A stretch of DNA of 64,000 nucleotides from JBCDHN01 sp965224535 (GTDB lineage Bacteria; Verrucomicrobiota; Verrucomicrobiia; Verrucomicrobiales; DEV007). Under the pieces are notes generated by a model that saw nothing but the letters and a program-made list of their open reading frames with translations, was not told the origin of the DNA and did not search any database. Below, in pieces: positions 35,459 to 46,019 of this stretch (its first letter is position 1; every line of letters starts with the position of its first letter). The translations under genes and the position numbers were made by a program. The stretch covers positions 62,001-126,000 of the forward strand of contig CBDCZR010000026.1 in NCBI GenBank assembly GCA_965224535.1, in the 5' to 3' direction.

Positions 35459-38401
35459 CTAGCCAGCTAACGCCTCGCCATCCACGTCCTGGCAATCAGC
35501 TTCCTGGCGAGCGTTTGCGTCTGTCTGACGACGATTTGCGAGGTTTTCCGGCTGCTGTTGCCGGGAATCGTGACAACCTTGGATTGATGCGGGATCGATC
35601 GTTTTTTCCGGTATTCCGAGGTGCAGACCGGCGAATTCGTCGTGGCCGCCGTGCGTTTTGACGGGCCAAAATCGGCCGGCAAGGACATCGGCGATCACAC
35701 CTTCGGCGCAATTTCGCGCGGCCAGGTCGTGAGCTTCCTGCAGGCTCGAAAATTGGGAAATGGCGGTGTCGCCCGCGGCTTTTGGCAGGTTAAAGTAGCC
35801 GCAGCGGATGGGCACCCCGGCTTTTTCTTGCAGGGCCAGGCGGTAGAGCGGCAATTGCAGGTCTTTCCAGCGGTATTCCTTGCCGGCCAGCTCAAAGCGC
35901 GCGTATTCCGGCAGCCAATCCGTGTTGGTGGAGGTAGTGACGCGCGAAAGATGGCCGCGGTAGGGATCGTAGGCTTTGTCGGAGGTTTTGTAGTCCAGCA
36001 CGCGCCATTCTCCGGTTTTTTCGTGGCTGTCGATGCGGTCCACTTTGCCCCGGATGGCGACGCCGCGGATGACGAGCTGTGTGTCCAGGTTTACCTCCAC
36101 ATCCTGGATGCGCCAGCCATCCTCGCGGTCGCGAGCCTGAACCGCCGCCGCCGCGGAGAGGCGTTGCCGGGCCGAGCGCATTTGAATGCGGACGGGTAGG
36201 GTCAGGTCGCTGCCAAATCGCTCCGCGCACACGCATTCCAGCTCGGTGTGGAGAAATTTCCGGATCGCGCCGGGGTCCCTGGAATCGCGAATCTTCGGGT
36301 TCTCGCCAAAGCGGCGCAAAACCTGGTGGCAAAGCGTCCCAAACGCCGCGGCGTCGAGTTCCAGGCGCTCGCCGTCGATGCCGCGCATTTTCTCGATGTG
36401 CCGAAGGTAGAAGTGCAGCGGCGAGGCGAGATAGTCGCGGAACGCGGTTACGCCGAGGGAGTCGATTTTCGGCGGATTTTCGCGGGGTTGAAGCAAGAAA
36501 CCGGGCGTCCAGGGGAGGTTCGACTCGCTGGGATCGACCTCGCGAAACAGATGCTGCGCCCGGCCGGCCAATTGCTCGTCCGGACAGCGAAAAAGCAGCC
36601 GCGAGGGCCGCAGCGGATCGCCTTTGGCCGAGCGTTTGCCGAACATGATGTCGACCCGGCCCTGCCGTTGGCGAGCACGCAGCATGGTCTCGAACAGGTA
36701 GGCGTCGCGGGCCAGCCGGCCGTCGTTGGTCTTGATAGGCGAGTGTTTGGCCAAAATAACGCGAAGCTGCTCGGGCAGGTAGCAATCGCCGACAATCGCC
36801 TCGGGCGCCATTCCGTCGTTAAACCCGGTCAGGATGAGGTGCGGGGCGTCGTCCCAGGGCAATTCCAGCCAGCCTAGCAGCTCCACGGCGTCTTCGGGCC
36901 GGTCGTGGTAAATTTGCTCGTTTCCCAGGAATTGCGCGATGACCTGGAATTGCTCCGCGGGGCTCAATTTTAGCGGCTTGGCCAACGGCGCGTCCAGGGC
37001 GTCCAGCAGCGGGCTGAGGCGCTCCCACGTCACGCGCAAAATTCGGTCGGCCTCGCTGCCCGGCAAGTGTCCGCGCGCCGAAAAGACGGCGTGCAACAGC
37101 TCCGGCAGGCACTTGGCCAGTGGCTTGCGGCGGAGATCGGCCAGCAACGATTCGGCGCCGTTGATTGCGGTCACCATCTCCAGCGTCACGCGGCTTTTGC
37201 CCAGGCGCATCACGTTGCGCAGCTCGCTGAGAGTTTGCGGCAAATGGCGCTGGTAGAGATCGTCAAAGCTCCGAAAAGCCTCGGGAGTGCTCCAAAACAT
37301 CTGCTTGCCTGCCAAATACGCCAGGTAATCCGGGCAGCGCAGCAGCTCGATGAAGGCGGCGTAGCTGCGATCCTCAAACAAGCGCCCCAACGCCCGGAAA
37401 AAATGGGTCACGCCCTGCGTTTTCAGCGGCTCGCCTTGCGGATTGAAGGCCAGGACGTCGCCGCTTGCCAACCGCCGTTCGATCGCCGGCGCAAGCGCTT
37501 CATCCGCGATTCCCACGGTGACCGATTGCGCCGGTTCTTCGTAGGCCAGGACGCGTTCGGCCACCGCCTCGGCTTGAGCGGCGGAATCCGGCAAAACGTG
37601 CATCGCGCTTTCCGGAACATCGATCGTTCGCTCGGCCCAAAACGCGGCTTTCGGGCGTCCCCAGGCGTCGAACCCTTCCGCCAGCGAATCCGGCGCGTGA
37701 ATCAAGACGTGCGCCGGGCAACGGTGGCTGAGCTGCTGCAAAACCTGGAGCGCGATGGGAACCGGGTCCGGCGTTCCCGCAAGGACGATTTCGCGAACGC
37801 CCGGGGGTTCGTCCGGCGCCGAAACTCGCCGTTTTCGCACCGTGGCCGCGTCCGCGAGGTGGTAGCGGGCCAGCAGTTTTTTGAACCGGCCCTCAAGATC
37901 GGCCAATTCCAGCCAGCGCTCGGTTTCCTCCAACTCTTCCCCGGCGAGCCTGGGGACGTCCTCCATTTCCAGCGCCGCTTCACCCAAAGAACGGCGAAGC
38001 TCCATCAAACTGCGCGCCGTTCCCAGCGCCCAAGCAAAATCCTGCGCCACGGGCTCCACGGGAAACAACGCGCGGAGGGCGCCGAGGTCGGAATCGAGCA
38101 AAACGCGGGTCCAGCCGAGCAAACTTTCCTCCGGGCTGGCGAGTTTTCCGGTTTGCGGCGTGGAAATGAGGCTCAGCAGAAACTCGGTGGGGACCACCCG
38201 GGGCGCGAGCATGGCTTGGCCACGCTCATCGGCTAAATTCGCGAGCATTTCCCGCAACCGGCGCCCGGCGTTGCGAGTGGGGACGACGACCAATTGCTCG
38301 CTGAGGTCGAGCATGCCTTCGCCGGCGCGCGCCACGAGGAATTCCGCGGTGAGTTCGAGGATTGGGCGATCCCAGCCCAGAAAATGTTGGGTTGCAGGCA
38401 T
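35459..38401 (-). CDS. AddB-like protein with C-terminal PD-(D/E)XK nuclease domain
   Basis: A ~980-residue protein: an N-terminal inactivated-helicase-like part (LVVVPTRNAGRRLREML, a P-loop-less start as in some AddB proteins), then a middle HLILTGFNDGMAPEAIVG segment of UvrD-like motif type. The C-terminal RecB nuclease domain shows FGTLCHQVLRRFGE, RGKVDRIDSH and WRVLDYKTSD, giving the His, Asp and Asp-x-Lys active-site set. Such proteins process DNA double-strand ends with an AddA helicase, not in view here. The final ~45 residues (from PASIQGCHDSRQ) are antisense translation of a duplicated copy of the neighbouring membrane-protein gene, so the natural C-terminus was replaced. Confidence 0.85.
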   Translation of the reverse strand: MPATQHFLGWDRPILELTAEFLVARAGEGMLDLSEQLVVVPTRNAGRRLREMLANLADERGQAMLAPRVVPTEFLLSLISTPQTGKLASPEESLLGWTRVLLDSDLGALRALFPVEPVAQDFAWALGTARSLMELRRSLGEAALEMEDVPRLAGEELEETERWLELADLEGRFKKLLARYHLADAATVRKRRVSAPDEPPGVREIVLAGTPDPVPIALQVLQQLSHRCPAHVLIHAPDSLAEGFDAWGRPKAAFWAERTIDVPESAMHVLPDSAAQAEAVAERVLAYEEPAQSVTVGIADEALAPAIERRLASGDVLAFNPQGEPLKTQGVTHFFRALGRLFEDRSYAAFIELLRCPDYLAYLAGKQMFWSTPEAFRSFDDLYQRHLPQTLSELRNVMRLGKSRVTLEMVTAINGAESLLADLRRKPLAKCLPELLHAVFSARGHLPGSEADRILRVTWERLSPLLDALDAPLAKPLKLSPAEQFQVIAQFLGNEQIYHDRPEDAVELLGWLELPWDDAPHLILTGFNDGMAPEAIVGDCYLPEQLRVILAKHSPIKTNDGRLARDAYLFETMLRARQRQGRVDIMFGKRSAKGDPLRPSRLLFRCPDEQLAGRAQHLFREVDPSESNLPWTPGFLLQPRENPPKIDSLGVTAFRDYLASPLHFYLRHIEKMRGIDGERLELDAAAFGTLCHQVLRRFGENPKIRDSRDPGAIRKFLHTELECVCAERFGSDLTLPVRIQMRSARQRLSAAAAVQARDREDGWRIQDVEVNLDTQLVIRGVAIRGKVDRIDSHEKTGEWRVLDYKTSDKAYDPYRGHLSRVTTSTNTDWLPEYARFELAGKEYRWKDLQLPLYRLALQEKAGVPIRCGYFNLPKAAGDTAISQFSSLQEAHDLAARNCAEGVIADVLAGRFWPVKTHGGHDEFAGLHLGIPEKTIDPASIQGCHDSRQQQPENLANRRQTDANARQEADCQDVDGEALAG

Positions 38402-38449
38402 GGTATGGTAGGTGTGTTAGGATGCATCCAGGTTGCGTGCCTGACAAAC

Positions 38450-38500
38450 CCAAAAAAATTCGCTCTTCAACAGGAACGTCGTCCCGGTCAAAGAGCGAAT
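38450..38500 (-). terminator. Rho-independent terminator of the small gene at 38538-38765
   Basis: ATTCGCTCTT (38458-38467) and AAGAGCGAAT (38491-38500) form a 10-base perfect stem. On the reverse strand it is followed by a run of seven T. It lies just after the stop of the small basic protein gene and upstream of the nuclease start. Confidence 0.8.
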
Positions 38501-38537
38501 CTTGTGGTGCGTGGCCGTTACGGGCGGAAGGCAAAAA

Positions 38538-38765
38538 TTAGTCGGAAGCTCGCTTGCGGCGTTTGCGCCCGCGCTTGGGATGGGGCGTCGATAGAGCCAC
38601 TTCCGCCGGTTCTCGCACCGTCAGCGTCAGCGGCGTCCGCAAAGCGACCCGAGCGCGATTGGCCGAGAGCACCAAAACGCGGCCGTGACCGGATTTCGGG
38701 CGATTGAGCTGCATCGGCCCGAATTTTGGGAAAAAATCGTCAGGATTGGATTTTTGGGAGTGCAT
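38538..38765 (-). CDS. Small basic protein of unknown function
   Basis: A 75-residue protein ending in a strongly basic tail (PKRGRKRRKRASD) that resembles nucleic-acid-binding tails. The middle (GRVLVLSANRARVALRTPLT) has a beta-like alternating pattern. ATG 38765 or ATG 38714 could start it. A good terminator follows its stop, which supports it as a transcribed gene. Confidence 0.6.
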   Translation of the reverse strand: MHSQKSNPDDFFPKFGPMQLNRPKSGHGRVLVLSANRARVALRTPLTLTVREPAEVALSTPHPKRGRKRRKRASD

Positions 38766-39024
38766 GGCAGGAATTTTGGAGGTTGCCTCGGCAAGTGGAC
38801 CGCGACCCTAACCCAACACCAGGGCCGGAATCAAGAAATATTTCGGAAAAACTGACTACTCGGTCAAATTAACCTTCAGGAACCCCGGCCTGCCTGACGG
38901 TTCACCACGCCAAAAGGAGCGGACGGGTTCGGCGAGCGAATTTTGGGTGCGCCAAGGCGCGCCGACGACGGATTTTTCGCGATTTCAACCCATGGCGATC
39001 CTACCGGAGGAATTTTGGACCGGA

Positions 39025-39885
39025 TCATCCCTGCGACCAGGCCCGAGCGGTTTGGCGTTGCTCGCCGAGGCCCTCGATGCCCAGTTCCACCACGTCGCCA
39101 GGCTTGAGATACTGAGGCGGGTCGAACCCCATCCCCACCCCGGCCGGCGTGCCAGTGGAAATCACGTCGCCGGGCAGCAGGCTCATGAATTGGCTCAGGT
39201 AACTGACCAGGTGCGGGATTTTGAAGATCAGGTTGCTGGTGCTGCCGTCCTGTTTCGTCTGGCCATTGACCTTCAGCCACATGCGCAGGTCGTTCACGTC
39301 GTTGAGCTCATCCGGCGTCGCCAGGTAGGGGCCGAAGGGCGCGTAGGTGTCGGCGCTCTTGCCTTTGACCCATTGGCCGTGGCGCTCGAGTTGAAAAGCG
39401 CGCTCGCTGTAGTCGTTGTGCAGGGCATAGCCGGCCACGTAGTCCAATGCCTCGGATTCCTCCACGTAGCTGGCGCGTTGGCCGATAACCACGGCCAATT
39501 CCACCTCCCAGTCCGTTTTCTGGCTGTTGCGCGGGATGATCAGGTCGTCGTTCGGACCGCTCCAACTGCTGGTGGCCTTGCTGAAAACGATCGGTTCCGG
39601 AGGCGGAGTTGCGCCCGTTTCCTCGGCGTGATCGCTGAAGTTCAGGCCGATGCACAGAAGCTTGCTGGGACGGCAAATCGCGCATCCCAGGCGTTCGCCG
39701 GGATCCACCTTCGGGGCGGATTGCGCGTTCGCGGTTGCCCAGGATTTTAGCTTGCTGAGGCCATGGTTGCCGAAAAAATCTTCGTTCCAGTCAAAGCCGA
39801 AAGCGGAAGCATCGATGCGGGTGCCGTCTTGGAGTTGGAGACCGGGTTTTTCCTGGCCAGGTTGGCCGAAGCGAATCAATTTCAT
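39025..39885 (-). CDS. Fumarylacetoacetate hydrolase (FAH) family protein
   Basis: FAH-fold enzymes hydrolyse or decarboxylate C-C bonds of 2-oxo-acid-like substrates using Mg2+ or Ca2+. Seen: LCIGLNFSDHAEETG, PIVFSKATSSWSGPNDDLI, the metal-binding stretch DWEVELAVVIG, DYSERAFQ, and TGTPAGVGMGFDPPQYLKPG near the C-terminus. ATG 39885 gives the usual start MKLIRFG and ~286 residues; the longer frame upstream has no family resemblance. It is divergent from the selenoprotein gene. Substrate unknown. Confidence 0.9.
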   Translation of the reverse strand: MKLIRFGQPGQEKPGLQLQDGTRIDASAFGFDWNEDFFGNHGLSKLKSWATANAQSAPKVDPGERLGCAICRPSKLLCIGLNFSDHAEETGATPPPEPIVFSKATSSWSGPNDDLIIPRNSQKTDWEVELAVVIGQRASYVEESEALDYVAGYALHNDYSERAFQLERHGQWVKGKSADTYAPFGPYLATPDELNDVNDLRMWLKVNGQTKQDGSTSNLIFKIPHLVSYLSQFMSLLPGDVISTGTPAGVGMGFDPPQYLKPGDVVELGIEGLGEQRQTARAWSQG

Positions 39886-39986
39886 GCGCACCGTGTTAAA
39901 AGTGGAAGGATCAAAGGTCAAAAGCAAAAACCGGCGTTCGGTGACTTGAATCTCGAAATTCAGCATCCAAACTCCAGCAATCCGCC

Positions 39987-40205
39987 ATGAAAATCTCCAT
40001 CACCTACTGCGTGCAGTGAAACTACACCCCGCAGGCCACCAGTTTGGCGGCCGCAATCAAGGAAGCCACCGGAGCCGATGCCGAATTGATCGGCGGCGGC
40101 GGCGGAATTTTCGACGTTGAAGCCGATGGCAAGCTGATTTACAGCAAGCATCAGACGGGTGAGTTTCCCAGCAACGAAGAAGTGGTGGCGCTCTTGGAGG
40201 GATAG
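39987..40205 (+). CDS. SelW/Rdx-family selenoprotein with CxxU redox motif (in-frame TGA read as Sec)
   Basis: Reading ATG 39987 straight through the TGA at 40017-40019 gives a 72-residue protein: MKISITYCVQ, Sec, then NYTPQATSLAAAIKEATGAD, a GGGGIFDVEADGKLIYSKH stretch and a TAG at 40203-40205. This is the Rdx (SelW/SelT/SelH) thioredoxin-like fold. Its N-terminal strand is followed by C-x-x-U, and the Gly-rich GxF strand and GKLIYSK strand are conserved in SelW. The TGA falls exactly on the second redox position, and a hairpin fitting the bacterial SECIS rules follows at 40031-40054. A standard scan would miss the gene. Selenocysteine machinery is not in the window. Confidence 0.85.
40031..40054 (+). 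promoter_or_regulatory. Bacterial SECIS hairpin for selenocysteine insertion
   Basis: Downstream of the TGA, G31-C32 pair with G53-C54 (A33 bulged), GGCC 40034-40037 pairs with GGCC 40049-40052, A38 faces C48, and CCA 40039-40041 pairs with TGG 40045-40047. The apical loop is GTT (40042-40044) with G first. The loop lies about 23 bases after the TGA. A small loop with an early G at this distance is what SelB recognises. Confidence 0.75.
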
Positions 40206-40264
40206 GGGAAACAAGGGAAAACGCGCGAAATTGGCATCGGCGCCCCAATTTCATTCGCCAATTT

Positions 40265-41320
40265 TCAGGCGGGAAACTTCTGAAGCGCGTTCAACTTTGC
40301 CAAGGCTCGGCCGTTGTCGATTTGCTCGGCGGCCATGGAGACGCCGACCTCTAAATTCGGCGCCAGGCCGCTAACAACGAGCCCCGCGGCGGAATTCAGC
40401 AACATCAGGTCGCGTTTTGGCCCTTTTTCGGCACCATCCAGAATCGCGGTCAAAATGGCGGCGTTTTCTGGGGCGTCGCCGCCGGTTAGTTGGCTCAAAT
40501 CCGGCTTCGCGAAGCCGAAATCCGCGGGAAAAATCTCCTCCGGCGCGGAAATCTGGCCATCGCGGGTTTTGGCGATTTTCGTCGGTCCGAGCGTGGAGAG
40601 TTCGTCCATGGCCGCGCCTTCCGCAGTCGTTCCGTGCACGGCCCAGGCGCATTTTCGCCCTAACTTGGCCAAAATTTCGGCAAAAACGGCCGGCAACTCC
40701 GGGGAAAAGACGCCGACGAGTTGATGCGGCGGACGCACGGGGTTCAAAAGCGGCCCCAAAATGTTGAAAACCGTCCGCACGCCGTCCTTGGCCAATTGCT
40801 GGCGCACGGGAACCACCGCCTTGAACGCAGGGTGATAATTCGGCGCGAAGAGAAATCCCAGCCCCGTGCGTTTCACGCATTCGGCAAAATCGGCCGGTTT
40901 CAGGTCGATTCGCACGCCCAGCGCCTCCAAAACATCGGCGCCGCCACTTTTTGAGGTGATTCCGCGATTTCCGTGCTTCACCACGGTTGCCCCGGCGGCG
41001 GCCAGGATGAAGATGCAGGTGGTGGAGACGTTGAACAAGTTGAGCTTGTCGCCGCCGGTTCCGCAGACATCGATCGCCGGTCCGTCCAAATCGGCCAAAT
41101 TGAGCCCCGGATCGACGGCTCGGGCCAAAAACGCGTCCACGAACGCGGCGATTTCGCCCGGCGTTTCGCCTTTTGCGGCAAAATCGCGCAAAAACGCGGC
41201 TTTTTGGTCCACGGACGCGGTTTCGCCCAACAATTCGCCTGCAACCACGTCCACTTCTGCGCCGTGTAATTCCTGGCCGGCGCGGACCTTTTCCGCGAGG
41301 GTCGTAAGTGGGTCGGACAT
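40265..41320 (-). CDS. trpD: Anthranilate phosphoribosyltransferase
   Basis: Second step of tryptophan synthesis, joining anthranilate to PRPP. Seen: CGTGGDKLNLFNVST (the glycine-rich PRPP loop), KHGNRGITSKSGGADVLEAL, FLFAPNYHPAFKAV and the NILGPLLNP segment, all diagnostic of TrpD. ATG 41320 gives 351 residues, the usual length. It stands alone here; no other trp gene is adjacent. It converges on the selenoprotein gene. Confidence 0.95.
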   Translation of the reverse strand: MSDPLTTLAEKVRAGQELHGAEVDVVAGELLGETASVDQKAAFLRDFAAKGETPGEIAAFVDAFLARAVDPGLNLADLDGPAIDVCGTGGDKLNLFNVSTTCIFILAAAGATVVKHGNRGITSKSGGADVLEALGVRIDLKPADFAECVKRTGLGFLFAPNYHPAFKAVVPVRQQLAKDGVRTVFNILGPLLNPVRPPHQLVGVFSPELPAVFAEILAKLGRKCAWAVHGTTAEGAAMDELSTLGPTKIAKTRDGQISAPEEIFPADFGFAKPDLSQLTGGDAPENAAILTAILDGAEKGPKRDLMLLNSAAGLVVSGLAPNLEVGVSMAAEQIDNGRALAKLNALQKFPA

Positions 41321-41392
41321 GACGCCAACCTGATTCAGATCCCCAATTGCGCAACCGGCAAAGCCAACGACAGTGAACCTCCCACCTCTCCC

Positions 41393-41956
41393 ATGAACCT
41401 TGACGATTTTTCGGCCGATGATTCGCTCGCCGGCCAGCTCCTCATCGCTTCCCCGCAATTGCTCGAACCCACGTTTTCACGCACGGTGCTGTTGCTCAGC
41501 AATCACACCGCCGAGGAAGGCGCGTTGGGCTACATCTTGAACCGCCCGTTGGACAAAACGGTGGGCGATTTGATGTCCGACCCCGAATTTGGCGAGCTGC
41601 ACGGCGTGCCGGTGTTTGAGGGCGGACCGGTGAGCACCGAGCACCTCACCTTTACCTCGCTGGACTGGAACGACGCCAGCGGCAAGCTGCGATTTCAGAG
41701 CCACCTTTCCGCTCCCGAGGCGAACCAGCACCTCAAGGAGGGCTTCAACGTCCGCGCGTTCGTCGGTTACTCCGGTTGGTCGGGAGGGCAACTGGAAGGC
41801 GAGCTTAAAGGCAACGCCTGGGTGGTGAGAGAGCCGGTTCGCGATCTTTTGGAGATGAAACGGCTCAATTCAGCGCTGTGGGGCGATTTAATCCGCGATA
41901 TCAGCCCCTTACACCGGCTTGCCGCCGATCAACCGGACGATCTCTCCTTGAATTAA
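41393..41956 (+). CDS. YqgE/AlgH family protein (UPF0301)
   Basis: A 187-residue protein with the family's hallmark regions: LLIASPQLLEPTFSRTVLLL, LGYILNRPLDKTVGDLM, PVFEGGPVSTEHLTFTS and FVGYSGWSGGQLEGELKGNA WVV-type end. Length and order are standard. The molecular function of the family remains unclear. It is divergent from trpD and precedes ftsH by about 100 bases. Confidence 0.93.
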   Translation: MNLDDFSADDSLAGQLLIASPQLLEPTFSRTVLLLSNHTAEEGALGYILNRPLDKTVGDLMSDPEFGELHGVPVFEGGPVSTEHLTFTSLDWNDASGKLRFQSHLSAPEANQHLKEGFNVRAFVGYSGWSGGQLEGELKGNAWVVREPVRDLLEMKRLNSALWGDLIRDISPLHRLAADQPDDLSLN

Positions 41957-42061
41957 GCGGCAAAGCGACGTTGTTGCCCTTCTGCGACGCAAAATTGCAC
42001 TGGGCTCACCGATGCGTAAGCTTCGCGAAATTTTTCCCCCGGCTTTCACGACTAAACCCTG

Positions 42062-44158
<2,097 letters not shown>

Positions 44159-44844
44159 CCTGGAAATTGATGACGCGGAAGGTAAAACGGGTCACCAAGC
44201 GTAAAACGGGACACACCGGCCCGTTCCCGCGGACGTGCGCGGCCGCCTAACTGGCCACGTAAAATCGACGAAATGCCCCCGGTGAGCGGAATCCAGCGTG
44301 TTGCGCGAAATCCGGCCTCGCGCTGGAGAGCTTCCATCGCCGGGCCCGAGGGGAAGTTTTCGATCGATTTCGCCAGGTACTCGTAGGCTTCCCGGTTGCC
44401 GGCGATGATCCCGGCCAATTCTGGGACAGCGTTCGGCCAAATTGGGCGGCAATGGCGCATCCAGCGAACAAGTCTCCTCACCCAATTTGCCGATGCCGAT
44501 TTTGACGATGGAAGCATCCGATTGGTCTGGCCATTGCAACGATTTCGTGAAGCGTAGCGTCAAAATTCGAATATCCGTGGTTGAGCGAAGCGAGGCCACG
44601 GTATCGGTTGCATCAAACCGGAGCCGCGTAGCGGCGAAACAACCGCCAAGGTGCAAGGTAGCGCCACAACATGGCTAGCGCCGGGTCGGCTTATACCCGT
44701 GGCCTTGCCCAGTCATTTACACACAAATCCCGTCGAGCAAATAGAAGCGAAGGCTGGGTTGGTCCGGTATTATAGGGTGATCTGATCGTCGTGTAGCGAC
44801 CGCTCAAGCTGGGAAACGCGATCAACCATCAATCAACGTATTTG
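44159..44844. other. Intergenic stretch with remnants and repeats, no intact gene
   Basis: Holds two direct copies of GTAAAACGGG (near 44183 and 44201), a ubiE fragment on the minus strand (44250-44440), GC-rich palindrome-like words, and the first half of a palindromic repeat pair. No intact reading frame with a believable protein is seen. Confidence 0.6.
44250..44440 (-). pseudogene. C-terminal fragment of a UbiE/MenG-type methyltransferase
   Basis: The reverse-strand frame reads VPELAGIIAGNREAYEYLAK then SIENFPSG and RWIPLTGGISSI. This is the pattern of the last ~60 residues of UbiE/COQ5 methyltransferases (GG-x-x-SGNREAYxYLPxSVxxFP and a RxxPLTxGI end). The SAM-binding part is absent, so it is a leftover of a deletion or rearrangement. 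Confidence 0.65.
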
Positions 44845-44888
44845 TTAGCCCTTCATCTGCCATTTTGCATGATCGGTCGCTACGCGAC
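44788..44888. repeat. Palindromic repeat pair (GTCGCGTAGCGAC family)
   Basis: GTCGTGTAGCGAC at 44788-44800 and GTCGCTACGCGAC at 44876-44888 are inverted copies of one 13-base word also found four times at 52.9-53.1 kb. The right copy encodes part of the RdgB C-terminus. Confidence 0.7.
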
Positions 44889-45468
44889 GAATCTTTTCTT
44901 GAACGAAACGACTTAGGGCGCGAGCCCGGTGGCTGATGGATTGCTTGACCGCGTGAGGCAACTCCCCAAACGTCTCAGCGTGGCCTTCCGGGATGAAAAC
45001 GGGGTCGTAGCCAAATCCGCCATCGCCGCGCTCTTCCTGGGCAATTTCACCTTCCACCGTTCCGTCGCAAACTCGAAGGATCTCCTCACCGCGCACCAAA
45101 ACCAACACGCAGCGAAATCTCGCCGACCGCGCCTCGGCCGACTCCAGCGCAGCGAGCAATTTCGCGCGATTTTCGGCGTCGCTCGCGTTCTCGCTGGCAT
45201 AACGCGCGGAGAAAACTCCGGGCTCGCCGTTCAAAGCATCGACCTCCAGCCCGGAATCGTCCGCCAGCACGGTATCGCCGGGCAAGGCCTTGGCGGCGTG
45301 CAAGGCTTTGATGCGGGCGTTGGCTTCAAACGTGGCGCCGTCCTCAATCGCGGGCGAAATCTCCGGGAAAGCGTTGAGGTCGATGATTTCGGCAAAACGG
45401 CCGGCCAGCGCTTCGCGAATTTCGGCGGTTTTGTGGGCGTTGTGCGTGGCGACGACGAGACGGCTCAT
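44845..45468 (-). CDS. rdgB: XTP/dITP diphosphatase (RdgB/HAM1 family)
   Basis: House-cleaning pyrophosphatase that removes non-canonical purine nucleotides such as dITP and XTP. Seen: VVATHNAHKTAEIREAL, ADDSGLEVDALNGEPGVFSA (metal and base site), RFRCVLVLVRG, GDGGFGYDPVFIPEG and SHRARALSRF. The final ~15 residues (KIRRVATDHAKWQMKG) are unusual and are encoded by a palindromic repeat, so the natural C-terminus was slightly replaced. Confidence 0.93.
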   Translation of the reverse strand: MSRLVVATHNAHKTAEIREALAGRFAEIIDLNAFPEISPAIEDGATFEANARIKALHAAKALPGDTVLADDSGLEVDALNGEPGVFSARYASENASDAENRAKLLAALESAEARSARFRCVLVLVRGEEILRVCDGTVEGEIAQEERGDGGFGYDPVFIPEGHAETFGELPHAVKQSISHRARALSRFVQEKIRRVATDHAKWQMKG

Positions 45469-45884
45469 GATGAAAGGACATTTTCGGGTCGACTATCCCA
45501 ATGCTGGCGCGCAATAGGGGCATCAGGTTGGTAAATCTTCGGCAATGTCAGGATCACCGGATTGTTCCTCGATAAAATCGGAGATTTGAGCGAGGTCGTC
45601 GGCCACCAGTTCGTGAACGCTGAGACTAGGCATGCTGGCTGTTTACGAAGCTGTCCGACTTTGGTCTTGATGCGGGCGTCGAAGTCGTTCCAGTCGTCTT
45701 CGGTGTTAAAGGGAAGGAAGGGGCCGGCAACACGAGATTGCAGAGTGACCACGATCTGCGGGTGTTCTTCTTCGGGAAGCGTGGGTTCGTCGTCGAGCTG
45801 GGTGAGACGAAGCACGAGTTCTTCGCGCTCATCGACGCTGAGCTTCTGGGCTTGGTTGAAAACTTGATCGACTACGGCTGACAT
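45465..45884 (-). pseudogene. Addiction-module antitoxin gene with an aberrant read-through tail
   Basis: The first ~75 residues (MSAVVDQVFNQAQKLSVDER, EELVLRLTQLDDEP) match the small helical antitoxins of ParE-type modules ('addiction module' family). After VGQLRKQPA the frame runs on in an implausible way through the DNA of the truncated toxin in another frame, to 45465. ATG 45884 is preferred. The normal stop seems to have been lost. Confidence 0.55.
45523..45633 (-). pseudogene. N-terminal fragment of a ParE/RelE toxin
   Basis: MPSLSVHELVADDLAQISDF followed by IEEQSGDPDIAEDLPT is a ParE/RelE N-terminal strand-helix unit that ends after ~36 residues, where ~95 are usual. It overlaps the antitoxin-like frame in a different register. 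It is a broken toxin partner. Confidence 0.55.
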
Positions 45885-46019
45885 GACGGATCGAATGTAG
45901 CAGAAAGTTGGAGGTCCGTCCAATGGTCTGGCGGGGTTGTACCTTGCACGTGTTAGTGATATAAGAACAGTTGGTTCGGTAGATTGCTCCTTCCACCTCG
46001 GGCACTTTACCGAACGCTT

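Noticed and set aside
37067..38236. A 389-codon plus-strand frame
   Set aside because: Antisense to the AddB-like nuclease; Arg/Gln-rich composition without motifs.
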